Of a stretch of DNA of 31,991 nt, positions 22,687-29,883 are shown piece after piece. The position numbers were made by a program, and so were the translations under genes. The DNA lies in NCBI GenBank assembly GCA_965369635.1, contig CBDURC010000005.1:1-31991 (forward strand), written 5' to 3'. The notes beneath the pieces were generated by a model, which saw only the letters and a program-made list of their open reading frames with translations, was not told the origin of the DNA and made no database searches. How positions within the stretch are numbered: position 1 is the stretch's first letter; each line of letters begins with the position of its first letter. The DNA comes from UBA3071 sp965369635. Lineage in GTDB: Bacteria > Chloroflexota > Anaerolineae > UBA3071.

Positions 22687-24585
22687 TCAGAGACCAGTGG
22701 TGGGTTTTTGCCTTGCGGCGCTGACGCGCAGCAGTCGCCAGAGGACGATTGCCAACAGCAGACCCAACGAGGCCGCGGTGATCGCCTTCCCTAACTTGCG
22801 CACGGGCGTATCCTCAAACCGCAATAACAAGTATCCCTCTCCCTGCGGCAGCGGCACGACGATTCGAGCCAGCGGCCCCTCTTCTCGCTCCACCGGCAAT
22901 TCCTGCACCGGTTGGCCGTTTTCCCCGTCGAGAAGCCAGGCACGCCAGCCTGGGAACCAAAAGCGATTGAACAGAACGCTCTGTTGTTCATCTCCAGCGT
23001 GGAACCACACTTCCTCGTGGGCGCTGCCCAGTTCCAGCGAATGCACGGCCAGCGTTTCGTTCTGCGGCACCTTGCTGTAGTCGACCTTCGTGGTCACAGG
23101 CTGGCCCTGCACGTAGGCTTCAGCCATCGAAGACCACCGGGGCAGGCGCTCGGGATCCACCCAGGCGGTGATGCCGGTCATCTCGTCGCTGCTGCGCTGG
23201 AAGCGCATCAGTGCGGCATAGGAGACGGGGCCTTGCTCCGGCGTCGGTTCGCGTACCTCGACCCGCAGGTAGGGGGCGCTGCCGAGGATGAGCAAGGCGA
23301 GCAGGATAAGCGTGGACAGTCGGAGTTTCGGTTGTCGCGTCTCCGGTTCGGGCCTGAGAGCGGTGACCGAACCAGCGAGCACGGCCAGCGGCACGGTAGC
23401 CAGCATCAGGTAGCGCCAGGGGAACTGGGCAAAGCCAACAACCGGCAGGTGACGCCAGGCCCAGGCCGAGGCAGGCAGTGTGAGCATGATGAGGATCACG
23501 GCCAATAACTGGAAGAAGCGCAGCTCGCGGCGCACATTGGCCCGACGCGCCCGCGCTGCCACTAGCAGCGAGAGGATGGCGAACGCCACCGGCACGATGC
23601 CCAGTTGGTAACTCAGCGCGCCTTCAGCGATGTCATCAGGCCCCGGCTGACTGATGCCGAAGCCCCAGGCGGGGCTGAAGAGTTGGTGCGGATAGATGAA
23701 GTGCGCGAAAGGGTCGTAGTAGCCGCCGAACCACTGCTCTTGGTTGACGAATGTCCGCTCGGCCAGCGCAGGCAGTGCGAAGGCCGCGCTGAGTCCCAGG
23801 CCAAGCAACAGCGCCAGAACCACCGGCAGCGCGATGCGCGTTGCATTAGCCAGCAGCGGCAGGATCGACTGGCGGGAAACCTCTCGCAGTGGCTGGTCGG
23901 CGTTCAACTCGCCCAGGAGAAGCACCAACAGGTAGACTGCCAGCAGTGGTGTGAAGATCAGCGTCACCAGGTTGCTGGTGACCATCAGGCCGGCGTAGGC
24001 CAGCGCCAGACCGACCACCGACGCCAGCCGCGGTCGCCGCACCGTGGAACGTGCTCCCCAGAGGATCAGGGGCAAGAAGACCATGGCCACCGATTCGGCC
24101 AGCGCCGCCCGCACATACAGGTTGACCAGGTGGTACGGCACGTAGACATAGGCTACAGCGGCCACCAGCCCCGCCGCTCGGCCGAGCCAACTGCGCACGA
24201 AGCCGTACATCGCCAGCGCCGAACCGATGATGGAGAGGGCAAAGAGCACCTCTACCGTCGCCGTCCAGCCCACGCCCAGGAAATGGTGTATCAACTCGCC
24301 GCCAAACGAGGCGAGCGGGCCATACACAATGAAGAAAGGATAGCCGTAACCAAAGGCAAAGTCGGGCGACCAGCGTGAGAACCAGATGCCATCTTGCACT
24401 GAGCGGTCGTACTCAAACAGGAAGTACACGTTGTGCCGCGCGTCGTGTGCGCCCCAGAAGTAGCCCGGAGCCAGGTAAGGGCCGATGGCGAAGGCGCAGA
24501 GCAGGATGACCAATACCACATGACCGGAACCCAGTGGCTTCAGGGACTTGAGATTGGAGATTGGAGGTTGGGGATTGGAGCTCAT
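22687..24585 (-). CDS. Multi-spanning membrane protein, GT-C/PTPS-related type (paralogue of the next gene)
   Basis: 632 residues with about 11-12 hydrophobic helices over the first 440, then a soluble extracytoplasmic region of about 150 residues and one last helix near the C terminus. The beginning has PYLAPGYFWGAHDARHNVYF and a YVRAALAESVAMVFLPLILW segment that is repeated in the upstream paralogue (YVRGALAEALFLGVLPWTLW). This is the pattern of membrane proteins annotated as 6-pyruvoyl-tetrahydropterin synthase-related or GT-C-fold glycosyltransferases, which use polyprenyl-linked sugars. Catalysis is not proven. The ATG overlaps the TGA of the upstream gene (ATGA at 24582-24585), so translation is coupled. 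The first 17 residues are encoded by a short tandem repeat. Confidence 0.8.
   Translation of the reverse strand: MSSNPQPPISNLKSLKPLGSGHVVLVILLCAFAIGPYLAPGYFWGAHDARHNVYFLFEYDRSVQDGIWFSRWSPDFAFGYGYPFFIVYGPLASFGGELIHHFLGVGWTATVEVLFALSIIGSALAMYGFVRSWLGRAAGLVAAVAYVYVPYHLVNLYVRAALAESVAMVFLPLILWGARSTVRRPRLASVVGLALAYAGLMVTSNLVTLIFTPLLAVYLLVLLLGELNADQPLREVSRQSILPLLANATRIALPVVLALLLGLGLSAAFALPALAERTFVNQEQWFGGYYDPFAHFIYPHQLFSPAWGFGISQPGPDDIAEGALSYQLGIVPVAFAILSLLVAARARRANVRRELRFFQLLAVILIMLTLPASAWAWRHLPVVGFAQFPWRYLMLATVPLAVLAGSVTALRPEPETRQPKLRLSTLILLALLILGSAPYLRVEVREPTPEQGPVSYAALMRFQRSSDEMTGITAWVDPERLPRWSSMAEAYVQGQPVTTKVDYSKVPQNETLAVHSLELGSAHEEVWFHAGDEQQSVLFNRFWFPGWRAWLLDGENGQPVQELPVEREEGPLARIVVPLPQGEGYLLLRFEDTPVRKLGKAITAASLGLLLAIVLWRLLRVSAARQKPTTGL
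24552..24579. repeat. Four 7-bp tandem repeats (GATTGGA)
   Basis: GATTGGA, GATTGGA, GGTTGGG, GATTGGA are consecutive from 24552 to 24579. On the minus strand they encode the first residues NPQPPISNLKS of the membrane protein. Repeats of the TCCAATC kind are, from memory, common as noncoding filler in related genomes, so the start of this protein may be recruited repeat DNA. Confidence 0.8.
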
Positions 24586-26240
24586 GGTCTGTTCCCGACG
24601 ACCACCTTGTTGTCGTCTCCGACCTGCATTCGGTCTCCTGTTTGCCAGTCGTACAGGCCCAGGTTGAGGTGATAGTCCCCAGACGGGCCATCGGCTTCGA
24701 TGCGCAGTTGGTAGCGATCCTCAATGATCTCTCCCACCTGCCACTGCGACGTGGGGTATTCCCCAGACTGCGGCTGTGTGTCCTGCTGGCCCCAGCGCTG
24801 CTCCGTTTCATCCAGGGCGTGCACGAACACGGTGTAGTCCTTCGCTAGCGGGCGCAGCGGTTGCCAGCGCACATAGAGCTGCACTGTCCGCCCTGGCTGC
24901 AATGGGCCTTCCACCTGCGCGTCGAGCAGCAGGAGTTCATTCTCGCCCAGCACGGCCAGCGGAGCGGCCTTTGGCTCGTAGGGGGTCGTGAGCGGCTGCA
25001 GATAGCCGTAGCTGGCCAGCAGCGTGAGGGCGATCAGCGCCGCCCACAGCGGCAGGCTCTCTCCCCAGTCCATTCGCCCAAGGCCCAAGGTCACCACCGA
25101 ACCACCCAACAGTCCCAGGAACGGTCCCACCAGCGTCAGCAGTTGCCAGGGGTAGGTGAGCGTGCGGCTGGCCTGCGCGAGTCCTGGCAGTCGCCACAAC
25201 GGCATGGCCCAGGTCAGCGTGAGGAAGGTCACCGCGAGGGCAATCCCGAGGCTGGTCCACATAGGAGCCTGTAGGGGAGCCTGCAGGGGAGCCTGTAGTG
25301 GCAGGTCTGAGACTTGCCTCTGCGTGTCAGTCGCACGGTTCAGCGTCGAGCCGTTGACCAGCAAGGAAATGGCCACCGCCGCCAGTCCCACGGCGATCAG
25401 GCCGATCTGCATGGGGAAATCATCCTGCCAGCCGGGAATGCTGACCCCATGCCCCCAGGCAGCCGAAAGCAGTTGGAAAGGGTAGACGAAGTGTTCGCTG
25501 AAAACGATGGGCGTTCTGCCCAATCCGTGGGCCGCAGCCAGCGGCCATAGCCCGACTGCACCGAGAAGCAAGCCGCCCAGCACGCCAGCGACGATCAAGG
25601 GCCAACGGCGACTGCGCAGCGCCAGTCCGTAGGCCAGCAGCGCCAGCGCTGCCCAAAGCGACAGCCCTGGCTGCGTCCACGCCAGCAATGCCACGCCGAC
25701 GACCACCAGTGCCGCGCTCTGGCGGTGACCATCCAGCAGCCGCTGCAACGCCCATAGCGTCCACGGGAGGACGCCGAGGAAAAGTGCCTCGGCCAGCGCT
25801 CCGCGCACGTAGATCGTTGCCAGCACGTAGGGCCAGCAAGCATATACCAGCGCTGCCAGCAGAGCGCCGCGATCACCCAGCACCCGCCGCGTCCAGCCGT
25901 ACATCCCCAGCGCGCCCAGCACCACCCCTAAGCCAAAGATGATCTTCACTGCCGCGATGCCGCCTGCCCCGAGCCAGCGAGTTGCCTCAGCCAGGAAGTA
26001 TGGCAGCGGCCCCTCGCCGCGCAGCAGGTCGAACTCCCGACCTACAACGGGGGCCCAGGACAGGCCGCCGCGCTGCACTTCCAGGTCGTACAAATTGAAC
26101 ACGGGCAGGAAGCCGCTGTGCGCCTGGAAGTAGCCTGGATAAGTCAGCGGCGCGCAGACTAGCAAGCTGAGAAGCAATAGGAGCAGCCAGTGGGGATCAA
26201 ACTGAAGTCGGTGAGTGTTTCCGCCCATCTTGCGCAACAT
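24582..26240 (-). CDS. Multi-spanning membrane protein, GT-C/PTPS-related type
   Basis: 552 residues from ATG 26240 (MLRKMGGNTHRLQF); ATG 26228 is an alternative. The open frame continues upstream to 26309, but that part lies ahead of the promoter. About 11 transmembrane helices over the first 400 residues, then an extracytoplasmic beta-rich domain (about 420-552: GRTVQLYVRWQPL, YTVFVHALDE, DYHLNLGLYDWQTGD) that looks like the beta-sandwich domain of cell-surface glycan proteins. It shares the YVRGALAEALFLG motif with the downstream gene and overlaps it by 4 bp. A LQAP x3 repeat lies in a loop (25264-25299). Probable role in membrane glycosylation or cell-envelope assembly; inferred from topology only. 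Confidence 0.78.
   Translation of the reverse strand: MLRKMGGNTHRLQFDPHWLLLLLLSLLVCAPLTYPGYFQAHSGFLPVFNLYDLEVQRGGLSWAPVVGREFDLLRGEGPLPYFLAEATRWLGAGGIAAVKIIFGLGVVLGALGMYGWTRRVLGDRGALLAALVYACWPYVLATIYVRGALAEALFLGVLPWTLWALQRLLDGHRQSAALVVVGVALLAWTQPGLSLWAALALLAYGLALRSRRWPLIVAGVLGGLLLGAVGLWPLAAAHGLGRTPIVFSEHFVYPFQLLSAAWGHGVSIPGWQDDFPMQIGLIAVGLAAVAISLLVNGSTLNRATDTQRQVSDLPLQAPLQAPLQAPMWTSLGIALAVTFLTLTWAMPLWRLPGLAQASRTLTYPWQLLTLVGPFLGLLGGSVVTLGLGRMDWGESLPLWAALIALTLLASYGYLQPLTTPYEPKAAPLAVLGENELLLLDAQVEGPLQPGRTVQLYVRWQPLRPLAKDYTVFVHALDETEQRWGQQDTQPQSGEYPTSQWQVGEIIEDRYQLRIEADGPSGDYHLNLGLYDWQTGDRMQVGDDNKVVVGNRP
25264..25299. repeat. Three 12-bp tandem repeats within the membrane protein gene
   Basis: GGAGCCTGTAGG, GGAGCCTGCAGG and GGAGCCTGTAGT follow each other and encode LQAP three times on the minus strand, in a loop between helices. 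In-frame expansion or contraction would not disrupt the gene. Confidence 0.85.
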
Positions 26241-26259
26241 GCTGTGATTATAACACAGC
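26241..26259 (-). promoter_or_regulatory. Leaderless-type promoter of the membrane-protein pair with a dyad on the -10
   Basis: Minus strand TATAAT (26252-26247) lies 6 bp before ATG 26240, with TTGTGT about 16 bp further up as -35. Transcription would start at or next to the A of the ATG, so the message would have no leader and no Shine-Dalgarno; none is seen. The perfect inverted repeat GCTGTG (26241-26246) / CACAGC (26254-26259) encloses the -10 and could be an operator. Confidence 0.5.
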
Positions 26260-26286
26260 CCTGAGGCTACACAAAAACCAAACGTG

Positions 26287-26320
26287 TTGTGTGCTGAGTG
26301 ACCGAACACGCAGCACGCAA
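26287..26320 (-). terminator. Possible terminator after yqeB
   Basis: TTGTGTGCTG (26287-26296) and CAGCACGCAA (26311-26320) pair at 9 of 10 positions. On the minus strand the hairpin is followed 10 nt later by GGTTTTTGTG. It lies 34 bp downstream of the yqeB stop and just upstream of the next promoter. Confidence 0.4.
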
Positions 26321-26354
26321 TGCGTCCGCGCAGGTTCCAAGCGCGCCTGGCATG

Positions 26355-27179
26355 TCACAGTCGGGAAACGAACAAGGATCGCATCTGCGGTGCGGAGAGG
26401 ATGGCCTCAAGCACGCCGCCAGCGATGGCCAACGACTTGTCGGAGATGGAGAAGCAATGCTGGCTTATGGCGCGCGGATCTACATCGCCGATTTTCATCC
26501 CCGGTGTGAGCGGCACGCTCTCGTGAATCAGCCCCCGCAGCACGCCAGCGAAGGGAGCCTGTATCTGTTCGCCATTCACCGTGGCGATGACTTGGCCCGC
26601 CTCCACGCGGTCGCCGATGGCCTGGCGAGGATGCAGCCGCCCGGCGCAGGGTGAGCGCAGCACCCGCCTGGCTGTCTGACCACCGACTTGTCCCGGCACT
26701 CCCGTGTCAGACATGGCGGAACCGCTCCATAGCACCCGCCCCAGATCGTGGCCGCGGTTCGTCTCCACTGCGGCGTGGCAGTCCACGCCAACAACGAAGC
26801 CAGGCCCCAGAGCAATCACCAGCGGTGCGTCCTCCAGGCGCGTGCCGGTGTTGGCCTTGGCCATGATACCATCCACGAGCACGGCTGGACGTAGCACAGC
26901 GCGGCAAGCCGTCTGTGGGTCCACCAGCACAGGGATAATGCTCTCGTCCGGAGCGGCGCGGGCGGCTGCGACATCATCCACTCGTCGGGCGGTGAGGCCC
27001 TGCACTGTCATCTCACCCGCATAGACTGCCTGGGCAAAGGCCACACCCCGTCGCACGGCCAGAGGCTGGGCGATTTCGGTCATCACCACGGGAAAGCCAC
27101 AGCGGTGCAGCCGATGGGCCACGCCCGAAGCCAGGTCCCCCGCGCCTTTGATGAGCACCAGAACATGCTGAAAAGGCAT
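26355..27179 (-). CDS. yqeB: Selenium-dependent molybdenum hydroxylase maturation protein YqeB
   Basis: 274 residues from ATG 27179; GTG 27185 two codons earlier is possible. Family features: VLIKGAGDLASGVAHRLHRCG (the N-terminal Rossmann glycine motif VLIKGAGDLASG is diagnostic), VVMTEIAQPLAVRR, VAFAQAVYAGEMTVQG, and the central LVIALGPGFVVGVDCHAAVETNRGH (read as LVIALGPGF then GVDCHAAVETNRG). The C-terminal half has a biotinyl/lipoyl-like segment (SPCAGRLHPRQAIGDRVEAG, then GEQIQAPFAGVLRG). YqeB is found with selenium-dependent molybdenum hydroxylases and is thought to help insert or prepare their Se/Mo cofactor; the exact reaction is not settled. Its place after the hydroxylase subunits and ssnA in the same direction fits that role. 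Confidence 0.92.
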   Translation of the reverse strand: MPFQHVLVLIKGAGDLASGVAHRLHRCGFPVVMTEIAQPLAVRRGVAFAQAVYAGEMTVQGLTARRVDDVAAARAAPDESIIPVLVDPQTACRAVLRPAVLVDGIMAKANTGTRLEDAPLVIALGPGFVVGVDCHAAVETNRGHDLGRVLWSGSAMSDTGVPGQVGGQTARRVLRSPCAGRLHPRQAIGDRVEAGQVIATVNGEQIQAPFAGVLRGLIHESVPLTPGMKIGDVDPRAISQHCFSISDKSLAIAGGVLEAILSAPQMRSLFVSRL

Positions 27180-27271
27180 CGTCACACTCGCTTGACAACT
27201 AGCCTGACTCGCTAATCCTGCTTACGAGTATACGAGAGCCAGACAGGGGGAGAGGAATACTCACCGTGCAA

Positions 27272-27366
27272 GCATTCCCCAGGTTTGTGCCGGTCTCTTG
27301 ACCAGCACAGCCAATCGGTGTGGAAACGGCGGTCGGGAGACCGCCTTCGAACTCTCTGGGGAATGC
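27272..27366 (+). ncRNA. Candidate three-way-junction RNA structure (novel, unconfirmed)
   Basis: Three nested pairings are visible. P1: GCATTCCCCAG (27272-27282) with CTGGGGAATGC (27356-27366), 11 perfect pairs. P2: GTGC.GGTC (27287-27295) with GACC.GCAC (27300-27308), one C-A mismatch, loop TCTT. P3: GGCGGTC (27328-27334) with GACCGCC (27339-27345), loop GGGA, a GNRA tetraloop on the + strand. It fills half of the 187-bp gap between the molybdopterin subunit and yqeB. On the minus strand P3 could serve as a terminator or processing hairpin for the subunit. Direction and function are not established. Confidence 0.4.
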
Positions 27367-29550
27367 CTACCTGACCGCTAACCCTCTCCACACCCGCTCG
27401 GGGGTCAGCGGCAGAGAGCTGAAACGCACGCCAGTAGCATCGTGCACACCGCTGACCACAGCCGGCGCCACGCAGATGAAAGGCATCTCCCCCATGCCTC
27501 GCACGCCCCAGGGGCCGATGGGGTCGGGATACTCCAATACCAGCGACTTCACCTCCTCAGGCACGTCCAGCGAGGTGGGGATGAGATAGGTGCTCAGATG
27601 CGGCGTAAGCACCTGGCCGTCCTTCACCTGAAAATCCTCCAGCAGCGCCCAGCCGAGCGCCTGCATCACTGCTCCCTCGATCTGTCCCTCGACGAGCTGC
27701 GGGTTGACCGCGCGGCCCACGTCATTGGCCGTAGTGACCTTGAGCACCCGAATCTGACCCGTTTCAGCGTCCACCTCCAGTTCGATCGCCTGGGCCAGGT
27801 AGCCGTAGGTGATGTTGGGCACGCATTCGCCAGTCTCGGGGTCATAGGGTGTAGTGGCGGGAGCATACCACGTGTAGGAGGCGATAGCTGGGCGCTTCTC
27901 GTCCCGCCAGCGCTGCAGCGCCAGATTGGCTGCGCCGCGGATGGAATGACCGGCCATGAAGGTCATGCGGCTAGCGGAGGCGCTGCCAGAGTTGTCCGAT
28001 GTGGCCGTATCGGACATCACCAGTCGCACCTTTTCCAGGGGCACGTCCAGCGCTTCGGCGGCCATCTGCGCCAGAACCGTGTGGGTACCTTGCCCGACCT
28101 CCGCCGCCGCGTGGCGCAGCACCACCTCCTCGATCTCTGCCTCGCCGTGCAGTTCGATGGTCGCCGTGCACCGCTCTGGTGAGCCGAAGCTGAAGGCGAC
28201 GTTCTTCAGGCCGCAGGCGAATCCGATGCCCCGACCGTCGGCAAAATCAGGCTTCTGCCAACTCCCTTCTTCTTGCCTATATCCTGCCGCTTCCGCGCAC
28301 CGCTCGATCACTGGCGCAATGCTCACACCCTCCGGCACCACCGTCTGTGTGGCCAACAGCGACCCCTCGCGCAGGCAGTTGCGCAGCCGGATGGTGATGG
28401 GATCGAGCCCCAGTTTCTCAGCCAGGCGATCCATCTGCTGTTCGGCGGCGAAGATGGCCTGGGGTGCACCAAAGCCGCGGAAGGCTCCGCCGGGGACGTT
28501 GTTGGTGTACACGGCGTAGCTGTCTACATGGACGTTGGGAATGTCGTACACGCCGATGGCCATCAGGTTGGCGTTGGCCAGTACCTTGTTGCTGGTGTAG
28601 CAGTAGGCGCCAGCGTCGGCTACCAACTCTGCCTGTGCAGCGATAATCCGGCCACCGCTTTTGGCTCCCCACTTGTGTCGCATGAAATACTGGTGTCGCT
28701 TGCAGTGGCCGATGATGGATTCCTCGCGGCTCCAGATGATCTTCACCGGGCGGCGGAGCTTCCAGGCGGCCAGCGCCAGGATGATCTGCACTGACATGTC
28801 CTCCCGCCCGCCGAAGGCCCCGCCGATGGCCGGATAGATGACCCGCACCTGCTCATCGGGCAGCCCCAGCGCGTGGGCGATCTGTTGCCCATCTCTGTGC
28901 GCATGTTGGCCGGCCACTTGCACCGTGACCCGGCCCTCTTCATCAATGTAGGCCAGTCCCGCCTCCGGTTGCAGGTAGGCATGTTCCTGCATCGGCGTGA
29001 AGTACTCCTCCTCGACGATGACGTCCGCCTCGGCAAACGCCGCCTCCACATCTCCCTTGCGGATGAGCCACTGGGCGACGATGTTGCCGGGTCTGTCGGG
29101 GTGAATCGGGACCGCGTCGGGCTTCATCGCCTCCCGCGGGTCGGTGATGACCGGCAGGTCTTCGTACTCCACGCCAATGAGATCACGGGCTGCCGCGGCT
29201 GCTTTCTCCGTTTCTGCCACCACGAACGCCACTTGGTCGCCGACGAAGCGCACCACATCGGCGCCGGGCTTGTCGCTGCCTGGCCCACACAGCACGGGCT
29301 GGTCGTTCATCATGAGCCCGTACTCATTTACGGGCACATCCCTGGCTGTGAATACAGCCACCACACCAGTGCAAGCTTCTGCCTCACTGGTGTCGATGGA
29401 CAGGATGCGGGCGTGCGGCCGGCCGGCGAAGAGCACCTTAGTGTGCAACATCCCGGGCATGGCTAGGTCGCCGGCGTACAGCGCCAGGCCGGTGACCTTA
29501 GCCTGGGCGTCTACGCGCGGGGCAGATTGACCGATGGTTTTTGTCGTCAT
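27367..29550 (-). CDS. Molybdopterin-binding subunit of a xanthine dehydrogenase-family (selenium-dependent type) hydroxylase
   Basis: 727 residues from ATG 29550, which has AAGGA 7 bases upstream; ATG 29556 is too close to it. The small domain (about 1-125) is followed by the large molybdenum domain with IGGAFGGREDMS, VPGGAFRGFGAPQAIF, AAAEVGQGTHTVLAQMAAEA, SDNSGSASASRMTF, and the catalytic Glu688 in WGVRGMGEMPF. There is no [2Fe-2S] domain: in E. coli XdhD it is fused to the N terminus of this subunit, whereas here it sits on the FAD subunit encoded upstream. Such enzymes hydroxylate purines or other N-heterocycles. YqeB and SsnA neighbours favour the selenium-dependent branch, in which selenium is a labile cofactor and not selenocysteine; no in-frame TGA is seen. 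A hairpin follows the stop. Confidence 0.93.
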   Translation of the reverse strand: MTTKTIGQSAPRVDAQAKVTGLALYAGDLAMPGMLHTKVLFAGRPHARILSIDTSEAEACTGVVAVFTARDVPVNEYGLMMNDQPVLCGPGSDKPGADVVRFVGDQVAFVVAETEKAAAAARDLIGVEYEDLPVITDPREAMKPDAVPIHPDRPGNIVAQWLIRKGDVEAAFAEADVIVEEEYFTPMQEHAYLQPEAGLAYIDEEGRVTVQVAGQHAHRDGQQIAHALGLPDEQVRVIYPAIGGAFGGREDMSVQIILALAAWKLRRPVKIIWSREESIIGHCKRHQYFMRHKWGAKSGGRIIAAQAELVADAGAYCYTSNKVLANANLMAIGVYDIPNVHVDSYAVYTNNVPGGAFRGFGAPQAIFAAEQQMDRLAEKLGLDPITIRLRNCLREGSLLATQTVVPEGVSIAPVIERCAEAAGYRQEEGSWQKPDFADGRGIGFACGLKNVAFSFGSPERCTATIELHGEAEIEEVVLRHAAAEVGQGTHTVLAQMAAEALDVPLEKVRLVMSDTATSDNSGSASASRMTFMAGHSIRGAANLALQRWRDEKRPAIASYTWYAPATTPYDPETGECVPNITYGYLAQAIELEVDAETGQIRVLKVTTANDVGRAVNPQLVEGQIEGAVMQALGWALLEDFQVKDGQVLTPHLSTYLIPTSLDVPEEVKSLVLEYPDPIGPWGVRGMGEMPFICVAPAVVSGVHDATGVRFSSLPLTPERVWRGLAVR

Positions 29551-29595
29551 GTTCATCCTTGGACCTATTCATGACTCCCCTGAAAAAGGCCATTC

Positions 29596-29830
29596 AGCCA
29601 CGGAGACACGGAGTACACAGAGGAAAAACCAATGTGCAACTCAGAGTTGTTCAGCAGCAAACGTAAGAGGCATGGATTCCCTGAAAGACACTTCGAGAAT
29701 CTCCGTGCCCTCTGTGCCTCTGTGGCGAGACTGGAAAATAGGACGCGGATTCTCACGGATTCGACGGATTCTCGCGGATTTCTCAGGATGTATCTGTGTA
29801 TATCCGTCGAATCCGTGTTGATCCGTGTCC
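29596..29830. repeat. Intergenic inverted-repeat element (CACGGAG / CACGGATT type)
   Basis: This fills the 333-bp gap between the two hydroxylase subunit genes; no gene is seen in it. Two inverted-repeat pairs: an outer, imperfect one made of CACGGAG/CACAGAG words (29598-29624 against 29701-29727), and a strong one in which CACGGATTCGACGGAT (29754-29769) is the exact complement of 29802-29817, extending to 29 bp with four mismatches (29741-29769 against 29802-29830). Similar sequence is, from memory, scattered in many unrelated bacterial genomes as noncoding repeats. Confidence 0.8.
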
Positions 29831-29883
29831 GATCGTTGCCTGGCTGAGCAGTTACCGCTGCCAGAGTGCAATCTTCCATGACT

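Noticed and set aside
26241..26309. N-terminal extension of the upstream membrane protein (MFGHSAHNTFGF)
   Set aside because: It lies over and upstream of the promoter and is not hydrophobic in the right place; ATG 26240 is preferred.
27367..29550. Selenocysteine in the molybdenum subunit
   Set aside because: No in-frame TGA is seen; in this enzyme class selenium is a labile cofactor.
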